The notes beneath the pieces are model-generated. The model saw nothing but the letters and a program-made list of their open reading frames with translations. It did no database searches and was not told the origin of the DNA. Below are positions 1 to 5,782 of a stretch of 14,201 bases of DNA, one piece after another. Position numbers and translations under genes: made by a program. Origin of the DNA: Spirochaetia bacterium (lineage in GTDB: Bacteria; Spirochaetota; Spirochaetia; Treponematales; Breznakiellaceae). The stretch lies in NCBI GenBank assembly GCA_026002025.1, contig BOAU01000055.1:1-14201 (forward strand), written 5' to 3'. The stretch's first letter is position 1. Every line of letters starts with the position of its first letter.

Positions 1-167
1 CCCAAAGGGTAATTATGCGAAAGAGTAGGAATACGAATAAGACAGCTCAGATCGCCTTCATCAACGGCCTGACCAATGGCACGACCTACACTTGTACCAT
101 AAAGGTGGTGGATGAAGACGGTAACAAAAGCGCCGGGATAACCCTAAGCGGAACCCCGCATCTGTAG
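1..167 (+). CDS. C-terminal end of an FN3-type surface or secreted protein (5' partial)
   Basis: The frame is open from the window edge (first full codon at 3) to a TAG at 165-167, giving about 54 residues. The last part reads IAFINGLTNGTTYTCTIKVV followed by DEDGNKSAG and a 'SGTP' end. This is the final beta-strand pattern of a fibronectin type III-like repeat, a wording common in Treponema surface proteins and lipoproteins. The N-terminus, signal peptide and other domains lie outside the window, so the function is not known. The FN3 assignment is by eye from the 'GLTNGTTYT' strand and the terminal 'GNKS' turn. A different beta-sandwich is possible, but a real coding end is likely because no other frame explains this stretch. 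Confidence 0.6.
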   Translation, partial: QRVIMRKSRNTNKTAQIAFINGLTNGTTYTCTIKVVDEDGNKSAGITLSGTPHL

Positions 168-217
168 GCAGTTCCTGTAGAAATCATATAGGGTTGTCAA
201 CGGGAGTGGAATATCCC

Positions 218-246
218 TTGCCAATAAGCCCAAATTTGGGTATTAT
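218..246 (+). promoter_or_regulatory. Sigma70-type promoter of the toxin-antitoxin operon
   Basis: The -35 is TTGCCA (218-223) and the -10 is TATTAT (241-246), separated by exactly 17 bp; each hexamer matches consensus at 5 of 6. Transcription should start about 7 nt after the -10, at the A of the ATG at 253. No usable Shine-Dalgarno exists (AAGGG is one base from the ATG). A leaderless message is therefore predicted; the start site is inferred. Confidence 0.7.
229..240. promoter_or_regulatory. Perfect 12-bp palindrome in the promoter spacer, likely operator
   Basis: CCCAAATTTGGG is a perfect palindrome filling most of the spacer between the -35 and -10 of the antitoxin promoter. Phd/YefM antitoxins are known to repress their own operons by binding short palindromes at the promoter, so this is the natural candidate operator. 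Binding by this antitoxin is inferred. Confidence 0.55.
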
Positions 247-252
247 AAGGGT

Positions 253-549
253 ATGATTAATCCTGTTATTAAGCCGTCTAGCGAACTCCGTAAAAATTAC
301 AACAATATTGCCGAAATATGCCGTACCAGCAAGGTTCCGGTTTTTTTAACCCGTAATGGCGAGGGCGATACGGTCCTGATGGATATGGAGACCTACAGCC
401 GCCGGGAGGAAGATCTGATAGTTGCGGAGCGCCTTATGGAAGCCGAGCGCCGGCGGATGGCCGGTGAAAAAGGCTATACCATTGAAGAACTGGAAGAAAG
501 CCTGACCGAAGCAATCAGACTTGGCGCAGCGGAAGGGAAAAAGGGATAG
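253..549 (+). CDS. Type II antitoxin, Phd/YefM family
   Basis: A 98-residue protein of the size and layout expected of Phd/YefM antitoxins. The N-terminal half (about 1-50) carries the DNA-binding fold pattern: 'KPSSELRKNYNNIAEICRTS', then 'VPVFLTRNGEGDTVLMDMETY', where the strand ending 'VLMDMETY' is the family hallmark. The C-terminal half (about 55-98) is a charged helix, the part that in this family wraps and neutralises the toxin. It would repress its own promoter and block the product of the gene 5 nt downstream. The ATG at 253 is the only start giving a full N-terminal domain; it lacks an SD and probably heads a leaderless mRNA. The partner appears shortened, so this may now be an orphan antitoxin. 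Family call is by pattern. Confidence 0.85.
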   Translation: MINPVIKPSSELRKNYNNIAEICRTSKVPVFLTRNGEGDTVLMDMETYSRREEDLIVAERLMEAERRRMAGEKGYTIEELEESLTEAIRLGAAEGKKG

Positions 550-554
550 TATAA

Positions 555-755
555 ATGCCCTATCGAACCCCCGCTTATAACCGGCCTTATTTACCGCCGG
601 GGAAATACCGCTATTTGTTATCCGCCCGCAGATACCGTATTGTTTACCAGATTAATGATGATACGATAAATGTGGACTACATTGAAGATTGCCGGCAAAA
701 CAACGAAACAATCCGTCCGGGGAGCAGACCTGAGTCATTTGAAGATGATGAGTAA
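555..755 (+). CDS. RelE/ParE-family toxin, shortened (C-terminal half)
   Basis: A 66-residue ORF starting 5 nt after the antitoxin stop, with a GGGA-rich site at the antitoxin's end as likely RBS. Residues 17-49 hold the C-terminal sheet of RelE/ParE toxins: GKYRYLLSARRYRIVYQI, then 'DDTINVDYIEDCRQN'. RelE/ParE toxins are usually about 85-110 residues, with one or two N-terminal helices before this sheet. Here only about 16 Pro/Tyr-rich residues precede it and no helix can be drawn. It is most simply an internally deleted toxin whose start codon was kept or recreated; a naturally minimal toxin is the alternative. RelE-type toxins cleave mRNA on the ribosome and ParE-type toxins act on gyrase; which applies here cannot be told. 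Activity is doubtful. Confidence 0.65.
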   Translation: MPYRTPAYNRPYLPPGKYRYLLSARRYRIVYQINDDTINVDYIEDCRQNNETIRPGSRPESFEDDE

Positions 756-784
756 GCGCCGCTAGCCGCTATCTACCCTTTTGG

Positions 785-1258
785 ATGAATTGTAAAAAGA
801 ACCATGTCTGTATAACTCTGTCAAGGTATCCTATTAAACTTGATATTGAGGCAATGAGAAAAAAGGCGAATGAAAACAGTGTAAAGTTTGACTATGTTGG
901 TGGAAGTAACACACCGGTAAAGGCAATGTGGAAATATCCACTGGATATGGAAGGCAAACAATCATTAAGCCGCAGTTTTAATATTTGCAATCAGGTAAAC
1001 AGTTGTATTCGCATGAAGGATGGAAAAATATATCCATGCAATACAATAGCCTGTATTGAACATTTCAACGATTATTTTGACAAAAAGCTGGAAGTTTCGG
1101 CGGATGATATTATTGAGATAAAAAATGTCAATAACATCAATGAAGTTTATGAATTTTTAATAAAACCAAAACAGTTTTGTAAATATTGTAACCGAAAAGG
1201 AATTCAGTTTGGCATAGAATGGGGTATATCCAAAAAGGATATTAATGAATGGATATAA
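785..1258 (+). pseudogene. Radical-SAM protein, C-terminal remnant lacking the SAM-binding core
   Basis: The 157-residue frame reads like the C-terminal part of a radical-SAM enzyme. Residues 3-35 (VCITLSRYPIKLD…) match the late strands of the barrel. Residues 68-85 form a cysteine-bearing segment ('CNQVNSCIRMKDGKIYPC'). Residues 132-135 are CKYC, followed by 'GIEWGISKKDINEW'. These cysteines look like a C-terminal auxiliary Fe-S cluster region. The CxxxCxxC motif that binds the catalytic cluster is absent, as is the N-terminal barrel half, and 29 bp upstream the toxin gene ends, so the 5' part is gone. The stretch is AT-rich with A/T-ending codons, unlike the GC-rich genes on both sides, which points to acquired DNA later truncated. 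The apparent ATG at 785 is probably an internal Met codon. The substrate is unknown. Confidence 0.6.
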
Positions 1259-1302
1259 AGAGGCCGCCTGGAACCCAGCGTCTTGTCGAGTAGACTTTGC
1301 AT
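1204..1302 (-). pseudogene. Truncated start of an unknown gene with strong translation signals
   Basis: On the minus strand a GGAGG (1310-1314) lies 7 nt before an ATG (1302-1300). The frame reads MQSLLDKTLGSRRP and then runs antisense into the radical-SAM remnant, stopping at 1204 after 32 codons. The first 14 or so codons (about 1260-1302) appear native. The rest is out-of-context sequence, as if the body of a well-expressed gene had been replaced when the AT-rich block arrived. The promoter at 1366-1394 is near consensus. The original product is not recognised. A genuine small protein or leader peptide is a possible alternative. Confidence 0.4.
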
Positions 1303-1365
1303 ATTGATTCCTCCGTTATTACACATTTTCGACATAAACGCCCCTATTCTTTATAGTTTATTTAG

Positions 1366-1394
1366 ATTATACCCTATTTTCAATAATATTTCAA
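1366..1394 (-). promoter_or_regulatory. Near-consensus sigma70 promoter driving the truncated minus-strand gene
   Basis: Read on the minus strand: TTGAAA (1394-1389), a 17-bp spacer, and TATAAT (1371-1366). Transcription would start near 1359 and give a leader of about 57 nt ending in the GGAGG site at 1314-1310. This is one of the strongest promoters by consensus in the window, yet it now reads into a remnant and antisense to the radical-SAM fragment. Confidence 0.65.
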
Positions 1395-1451
1395 GGGAAA
1401 ACATACCAATTATGTCATAAAACACCCCTTTTTCCATCCGTTCCCCTCCCG

Positions 1452-1491
1452 TTGACAGGCCCTATACGATTTCTTCGATTTTGTCGATAAT
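1452..1491 (+). promoter_or_regulatory. Probable ctp promoter region
   Basis: A perfect TTGACA is at 1452-1457 but has only weak -10 matches 16-18 bp on. A separate GATAAT (1486-1491) ends 6 nt before the ATG at 1498, the spacing seen at other leaderless-type starts here. The string GTCGATAA (1483-1490) also resembles the sigma28 -10 box (GCCGATAA), but a good sigma28 -35 is not seen. Which element is used cannot be decided by eye. Confidence 0.4.
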
Positions 1492-1497
1492 ATACCT

Positions 1498-2994
1498 ATG
1501 AATGAAACTAGGTCCCCTTCTTCCGGCAGAAAGTTCCCCTTGTCTTTCCTGTGGATTCTTTCTACCGTGGTACTTTGTGTGGTGTTTACCACCGCGTCGG
1601 TTCCCCGGGCGGAGGCTCAGGGCAGGGAGCAGGAATCCCGGCAGTATACTTCGGTTATGCAGAATGTGTTTGACTTCATTCAGCGCCATTATGTGGAAGA
1701 GGTTGATCCCAGGGTGATTTTTGAGGGGGCCATGACGGGTATGTTCAACGCCCTGGGGGACCCCTATTCAAACTTTTTGCCCGAATCGGACATGGCGGAC
1801 CTGAACGATACCACCCAGGGGAATTTCGGGGGGGTGGGGCTTTATATCTCCAAACCCGTGGGGGAACGGGCCGACGGCAGGCCCGCCTATGTGGAAGTGG
1901 CCTCCCCCATCGAGGACACCCCCGGCTGGCGGGCGGGGATCAACCCCGGGGACCTTATCATCGAAATAAACGGCGAATCCACCGATGTGCTCACCATGGA
2001 TGACGTGCTGGCCCGGCTACGGGGGCCTGCGGGGGATGAGGTAAAACTCATCATCAGGCGGGGGGAAAAGCTCGAATTCCCCGTCACCCTGATCCGGGCG
2101 ATCATCGAGGTGCCCACCACCAAATATGCCATGATCGGCGATACGGGCTACCTCAAGCTGCTTACCTTTACCCCCATGACGGTGACCAGGGCAAAAGAGG
2201 CCATTGCCGAATTCAAATCGAAGAACTACAAGAGCCTTGTCCTTGATTTACGGAACAACTACGGCGGGCTTTTGCAGTCCGCGGTGGGGATCTGCGATAT
2301 TTTCCTGGACGGCGGGCTGGTGGTCAGTACCAAGTCCCGGATACCGGGGGAAAATTCGGTCTTTAACGCCCAAAAGTCCACGCTGGTCGGCGCAGACATC
2401 CCCGTGGTGGTGCTTATCAACCGGGGGTCCGCCTCGGCTTCGGAGATTGTTGCGGGGGCCCTCAAGGACCGGGGCCGGGCCTACCTGGTGGGGGAAAAAT
2501 CCTACGGGAAGGGATCGGTCCAGCAGGTCTATCCTCTGATGGATAACAAGATCGGCTTCAAGATCACCACGGCCCGGTACTATACCCCCAGTGACGTGAA
2601 CATCGACAAAATCGGCATTCCCCCGGACCGGGAGGTCAAATTCCCCGAATTCACCGCCGAGGATGCGGAAAAGCTCAATACCCTTATCACGGAAAATAAA
2701 ATCCCCGATTTTGTTAGGGCCCATCCCCAGGCCAGTCCCCTGGAAATCGAAGCTTTCGGCCAACAGCTCAGCCGGGAATATCAGCTTGACGCGTCATTGC
2801 TCAGCAGGCTTGTCAGGAATGAGCAGAACCGCACTACCATTGCCCCGGTCTACGATCTGGAATACGACGTGCAGCTCCAGGAAGCGGTGAATATCATCCG
2901 GGGAGGGGGCTTCCGTAGCCTGATGCAGACCAGCAAGACCCTCAAGGCCCTGCAGGAAGAGGCATCCCAGGAGGATTTCCCCCTGGCCTCATAG
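1498..2994 (+). CDS. ctp: Carboxyl-terminal processing protease, S41 family
   Basis: A 498-residue exported protease. Residues 1-41 form a signal peptide or membrane anchor: basic n-region, hydrophobic LSFLWILSTVVLCVVF, then a possible cleavage site near 'AEAQG'. A PDZ domain spans about 110-200 ('GGVGLYIS', 'GWRAGINPGDLIIEINGES'). The S41 core follows: 'GYLKLLTFT', 'LVLDLRNNYGG' (248-257), 'NRGSASASEIVAGALKD' and 'GEKSYGKGSVQ'. S313 and K338 are 25 residues apart, the spacing of the Ser/Lys dyad in Prc/CtpA enzymes. Such proteases trim or degrade periplasmic proteins from the C-terminus, acting outside the inner membrane. A family-typical C-terminal extension (about 390-498) follows. The ATG at 1498 is chosen because it gives the complete signal sequence; no SD precedes it. 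It heads a likely operon, with rsmE 24 nt downstream. Confidence 0.93.
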   Translation: MNETRSPSSGRKFPLSFLWILSTVVLCVVFTTASVPRAEAQGREQESRQYTSVMQNVFDFIQRHYVEEVDPRVIFEGAMTGMFNALGDPYSNFLPESDMADLNDTTQGNFGGVGLYISKPVGERADGRPAYVEVASPIEDTPGWRAGINPGDLIIEINGESTDVLTMDDVLARLRGPAGDEVKLIIRRGEKLEFPVTLIRAIIEVPTTKYAMIGDTGYLKLLTFTPMTVTRAKEAIAEFKSKNYKSLVLDLRNNYGGLLQSAVGICDIFLDGGLVVSTKSRIPGENSVFNAQKSTLVGADIPVVVLINRGSASASEIVAGALKDRGRAYLVGEKSYGKGSVQQVYPLMDNKIGFKITTARYYTPSDVNIDKIGIPPDREVKFPEFTAEDAEKLNTLITENKIPDFVRAHPQASPLEIEAFGQQLSREYQLDASLLSRLVRNEQNRTTIAPVYDLEYDVQLQEAVNIIRGGGFRSLMQTSKTLKALQEEASQEDFPLAS

Positions 2995-3018
2995 GGACCG
3001 TTCTCAGGGCCGGTTAAC

Positions 3019-3840
3019 ATGAAGCGTTTTATCCTGTCCCGGCCGCCGGATTCCGATGGGTTTATCCGGCTTTCAGGCCGGGATTACCATTATCTGGTCC
3101 GGGTCAGGCGGCTTAAAGCCGGGGCCCTGTTCCCGGCGCTGCTCCCCAACGGCGCGGAAGTCCAAATTCAGGTCCATTCAACAGATGGGGATACCCTGGT
3201 GGGAGAATGTCTGACGGTGGATCAAAGGTGTCAGGCACCAACCGGGCCGTTTTCGGCAAAAGGGTGCCTGGCACCAATTCCGCCGATACTGCTGTTCCAG
3301 GCCCTGCCCAAGGGGACCAAGATGGACCTGATTGTCCGGCAGGCCGCCGAAGGGGGGATTACCGAAATTGTCCCCTTTGCTTCGGAACATTCGATCCCGA
3401 AGATTCAGGGCGGCGGGGGAGAAAAGCTGGACCGATGGGAGCGGATTGTCCGGGAGGCCCGGCAGCAAAGCGGGTCCGGTATTGCCACCGCCTTGCATGC
3501 GCCATTGGATATGGACGGACTTTTAGCCTATTGGGAAAGTATTAAGACCGAACGGCCCGGCAGCCGGGGGCTTCTTTTCCACCAGGACCCGGTAGATGAG
3601 GGGAGCCTCCACGGCTATCTTGAAGTCATGCCGGAACTTACGGCCATGGCCATTGGGCCTGAGGGGGGCTTTTCCCCGGCGGAGGTATCACGGTTTTTGG
3701 CGGCGGGGTTTAAACCCGTCAAGATAGGTGATACAATTTTAAGAACAGAAACCGCGGCCCTCTATGGGGCGGCGGCTATTCGCATCATTCTTTTGGAGAG
3801 CGCTTCGTGGACCTACAGGCCACAACAGAAGATTCAATAA
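3019..3840 (+). CDS. rsmE: 16S rRNA (uracil-1498-N3)-methyltransferase RsmE
   Basis: A 273-residue RsmE-family SPOUT enzyme that uses SAM to methylate N3 of U1498 in 16S rRNA. The N-terminal PUA-like domain (about 1-66) starts MKRFIL and has 'LSGRDYHYLVRVRRLKAG'. The SPOUT domain (about 90-258) shows 'ALPKGTKMDLIVRQAAEGGITEIVPF', 'RWERIVREARQQSG', the SAM-loop 'IGPEGGFSPAE' (212-222) and the knot motif ILRTETAALYGAAA (240-253). All signature motifs are intact. Between the domains, residues 70-86 (RCQAPTGPFSAKGCLAP) are encoded by a REP-like inverted repeat that inserts in frame. AGGG at 3006-3009 is a weak SD. The 3' end overlaps the next gene by 34 nt, which suggests translational coupling. 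Confidence 0.93.
   Translation: MKRFILSRPPDSDGFIRLSGRDYHYLVRVRRLKAGALFPALLPNGAEVQIQVHSTDGDTLVGECLTVDQRCQAPTGPFSAKGCLAPIPPILLFQALPKGTKMDLIVRQAAEGGITEIVPFASEHSIPKIQGGGGEKLDRWERIVREARQQSGSGIATALHAPLDMDGLLAYWESIKTERPGSRGLLFHQDPVDEGSLHGYLEVMPELTAMAIGPEGGFSPAEVSRFLAAGFKPVKIGDTILRTETAALYGAAAIRIILLESASWTYRPQQKIQ
3227..3276. repeat. REP-like inverted repeat inserted in frame in rsmE
   Basis: Left arm GGTGTCAGGCACC (3227-3239) and right arm GGTGCCTGGCACC (3263-3275) are inverted copies with one mismatch in 13, separated by 23 bp. Each arm is itself nearly palindromic. A related half, GCCTGACACC, occurs at 6801-6810. The form fits a REP or MITE-like dispersed element. It lies at the linker between the two RsmE domains. 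Confidence 0.7.
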
Positions 3841-4637
3841 ATCCCCCCGCAGAGAACCCCCCGGAAGATTTTGGGGCCCAGGGTGACAATGCAAATTCTC
3901 CTGCAAAGGAGCGGGTCAGCCTCCTCAAGGTGGGCATTGATATTGTGGCCCAGGATCGGCTTACCGATGTTGTGTATGAGCTCCTCGCGGTGGGGGGCGG
4001 GCAGAATATCGTCCTCCTCTCCCTTTCGGACCTGCTGCGAGCCCGCCGAAAGGGGGAATACCGCACCTATGTGCAGAACGCCGCACTGGTGCTCCCCATC
4101 TCCAAAAGCCTTATCGGGGGTATCCGGTTCCTGACCGGCAAAAAAGCGGTCCGGTACATGCCCTTTGACTTCGTGGTAAACCTCCTTACCATCCTGGAGA
4201 CCCGAGAATTCTCCCTGTACCTGCTGGGGGGCCAGCGGCGCATCCTCCAAAAGACTGAAAAAAACATCCGCCAAACCTTTCCCCGGCTGCGTATTGTGGG
4301 CCGCTTTATCGGCGCTTTTAAGCGCCAGGAAGAAGCCGGTATCCTGGAGGCCATCCGCAAAGCCTCCCCGTCCCTGCTCCTGGTGGGCAAAGGTATCCGG
4401 GGGGAAGAACAGTGGATTGCCCGGCACACGGGCCAACTGAGCAATGGACTCAGGCTCTGGTGCAGCGATCTCTACGACGTATTCGCTGAACGGCGGCACC
4501 GCCCTTCCCGCAAAACCTTTGACCGGGGCATGGAATGGATCGGCTACGCCTTCCAGAACCCCCTCCGCTTTTTCCGCATCTTCCCCTGGTTCGGCTACAA
4601 GATTCTGCTGCTCTGGTACAAGCTGTTTATGAAATAG
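3807..4637 (+). CDS. WecG/TagA/CpsF-family glycosyltransferase homologue, active-site motifs degenerate
   Basis: A 276-residue protein with the WecG/TagA/CpsF fold order: 'KVGIDIVAQDRLTDVVYELL' (41-60), 'AALVLPISKSLIGGIRFLTG' (92-111), 'FSLYLLGGQ' (135-143), 'IRQTFPRLRIVGRFIGAF' and 'LLLVGKGIRGEEQWI' (190-204). In family members these enzymes add N-acetyl-mannosaminuronate or ManNAc to lipid-linked glycans at the inner membrane face. Here the usual 'TxN' strand is LSLS (71-74) and the usual 'PDG' is PIS (97-99), so the expected catalytic Asp is missing. D121 and the E-x-W-I end are kept. The hydrophobic/basic C-terminus (about 250-276, 'FFRIFPWFGYKILLLWYKLF') should sit on the membrane. The GTG at 3807 has GGAG 8-9 nt upstream and overlaps rsmE by 34 nt. 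The substrate is unknown and it may be non-catalytic. Confidence 0.75.
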   Translation: MDLQATTEDSINPPAENPPEDFGAQGDNANSPAKERVSLLKVGIDIVAQDRLTDVVYELLAVGGGQNIVLLSLSDLLRARRKGEYRTYVQNAALVLPISKSLIGGIRFLTGKKAVRYMPFDFVVNLLTILETREFSLYLLGGQRRILQKTEKNIRQTFPRLRIVGRFIGAFKRQEEAGILEAIRKASPSLLLVGKGIRGEEQWIARHTGQLSNGLRLWCSDLYDVFAERRHRPSRKTFDRGMEWIGYAFQNPLRFFRIFPWFGYKILLLWYKLFMK

Positions 4638-4706
4638 AAGAATACCCGGCAACGCCATCCAATAACACGCTTCCCTATTTACTACAGCACAGAGCAGCCA
4701 TCGGCA

Positions 4707-4832
4707 GGAGGAGGGAGGGCGGCATACGCACGAATGAATTCCTGGGCGTCCCCGCCGGAGAGACAAGCGAAGCGCAGGCTCGTAGGCGGATTCCCCCAGT
4801 TTCATTCGGGTGGGGGACGCCTTCCCTCCTCC
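4707..4832. repeat. 126-bp nested imperfect inverted repeat between convergent genes
   Basis: Four nested arm pairs are visible. GGAGGAGGGAGGGCG (4707-4721) faces CGCCTTCCCTCCTCC (4818-4832), with one mismatch that is G-U tolerant in RNA. CGAATGAA (4731-4738) faces TTCATTCG (4801-4808). CTGGG (4742-4746) faces CCCAG (4795-4799). CCGCC (4752-4756) faces GGCGG (4785-4789). It occupies most of the gap between the WecG-like gene and the convergent methyltransferase, ending 4 bp from the latter's stop codon. No T-run follows either arm, so it is not a classical terminator. It could be a MITE-like element or a bidirectional RNA structure. Confidence 0.65.
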
Positions 4833-4836
4833 GTGC

Positions 4837-5697
4837 TTATGGAGCCTTCTGCGCCAGCCGTGCCGCCTTTGCAAAGATATCCCCAAAGTAGCGCCCTTCC
4901 CGTTCGGTGAGGCCCGCACGGGAAATAAAGTCCCGGATGAACCGCTCCTGTTCCGCCCTGCCGGGATGACGGTAAAAGCCCAGAGCTTCAAGGTTCTTCG
5001 TAACCGCGGCGGTCAGGGCATCGGCCTGTTTCCGGCTCAGGGGGACCCAGGCGCCTTTAACCGGATCGTTCGGCGCTTCCCCCGGCAGGGCGGCAGGGTT
5101 CTCCCCCAGCGCTGCCCTGGTTGCCAAAGCTTGAAACAGCTCATAGGCGTATATCTGCACCGCATGGGAAAGGTTCAGCGAGGGAAAGGCGTCTGAAACG
5201 GGTATATGGGAAGCAATATTGCAGAGGGCAAGTTCATCGTCCTCAAGGCCGGTGCGCTCGTTGCCGAAGACGAGGGCGGTAAAGCCAGCGGTGGGACCCC
5301 TGCCGCCACCGCCCTGCCCCGGCCTGTCCCGCAGCCAGGCGGCCAATTCCTTTGGGTCCATGGTGACATTCTTCCGGTGATGGCCCCGCCGCCGGGTGGT
5401 GCCCACGAGCAGGGTGCAATCCGCGGCGGCATCGGCAAGGGTGTCGAAAAATTCCGCCCCCTCCCAAATATCCGCCGCATGAACCGCCCGTGAGCGGATT
5501 ACGGCCTCATCAAAAGATGCGCGGGGCGTGCGGACTTTGCTTTGCGAATAAGCTTCGCCTCGCGAACAAGCTTCGCTATGCGAAGCAGCGATCCTCAGCC
5601 GGGAAAGGCCCATATTCTTCATGGCCCGGCACACGGCCCCTATATTGCCGCTCTCGGAAGGCCGGGAAAGGATAATCACAATGTCTGACAGCGTCAT
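4837..5697 (-). CDS. trmJ: TrmJ/LasT-type SPOUT RNA 2'-O-methyltransferase
   Basis: A 286-residue protein from the ATG at 5697-5695, which has a perfect AGGAGG 4 nt upstream; the frame stays open further upstream but lacks such a site. Residues 5-30 show the family opening 'DIVIILSRPSESGNIGAVCRAMKNMG', residues 144-151 are FGNERTGL, and residues 165-186 hold 'IPVSDAFPSLNLSHAVQIYAYE', the SPOUT knot that binds SAM. TrmJ enzymes methylate the ribose 2'-OH at tRNA position 32; LasT-like paralogues may differ, so the exact target is inferred. Residues 37-52 come from an 18-bp repeat array and look inserted between the first strand and the 'ADIWEGAEFFDTL' segment. A Gly-rich loop at 127-136 is also unusual. 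The C-terminal 90 residues form a helical extension. It is divergent from the downstream nuclease and convergent with the WecG-like gene. Confidence 0.82.
   Translation of the reverse strand: MTLSDIVIILSRPSESGNIGAVCRAMKNMGLSRLRIAASHSEACSRGEAYSQSKVRTPRASFDEAVIRSRAVHAADIWEGAEFFDTLADAAADCTLLVGTTRRRGHHRKNVTMDPKELAAWLRDRPGQGGGGRGPTAGFTALVFGNERTGLEDDELALCNIASHIPVSDAFPSLNLSHAVQIYAYELFQALATRAALGENPAALPGEAPNDPVKGAWVPLSRKQADALTAAVTKNLEALGFYRHPGRAEQERFIRDFISRAGLTEREGRYFGDIFAKAARLAQKAP
5544..5587. repeat. In-frame 18-bp tandem palindromic repeat inside trmJ
   Basis: Unit 1 GCGAATAAGCTTCGCCTC (5544-5561) and unit 2 GCGAACAAGCTTCGCTAT (5562-5579) differ at 4 of 18 bases, and a partial third unit starts GCGAAGC (5580). 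Each unit is a near-palindrome around AAGCTT. The 18-bp period adds six codons per unit, so the frame is kept; on the minus strand it encodes SHSEACSRGEAYSQSK. Confidence 0.75.
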
Positions 5698-5701
5698 GTG
5701 T

Positions 5702-5707
5702 CCTCCT
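5702..5707 (-). promoter_or_regulatory. Strong ribosome binding site fixing the trmJ start
   Basis: CCTCCT on the plus strand reads AGGAGG on the minus strand, 4 nt from the ATG at 5697. It selects this start over the longer frame open to 5823, whose extra residues show no family similarity. Confidence 0.8.
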
Positions 5708-5782
5708 GGCGCCTGGCGCCATAAACTCATGTTATCCCACGTTGAATCGATCCACCATCCATGCGGGTGCCCTATATAGCAT

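Noticed and set aside
2248..2763. A 171-codon minus-strand frame inside ctp
   Set aside because: It shadows the S41 catalytic region, whose motifs are all in the plus-strand frame.
3834..4991. A 385-codon open frame on the minus strand
   Set aside because: It is opposite the WecG-like gene and runs through the inverted repeat into trmJ's end; the long frame is explained by GC-rich codon bias in the real genes.
5544..5587. Start of a CRISPR array
   Set aside because: The units are directly adjacent with no spacers, are palindromic, and lie in frame within a coding region; no cas genes are present.
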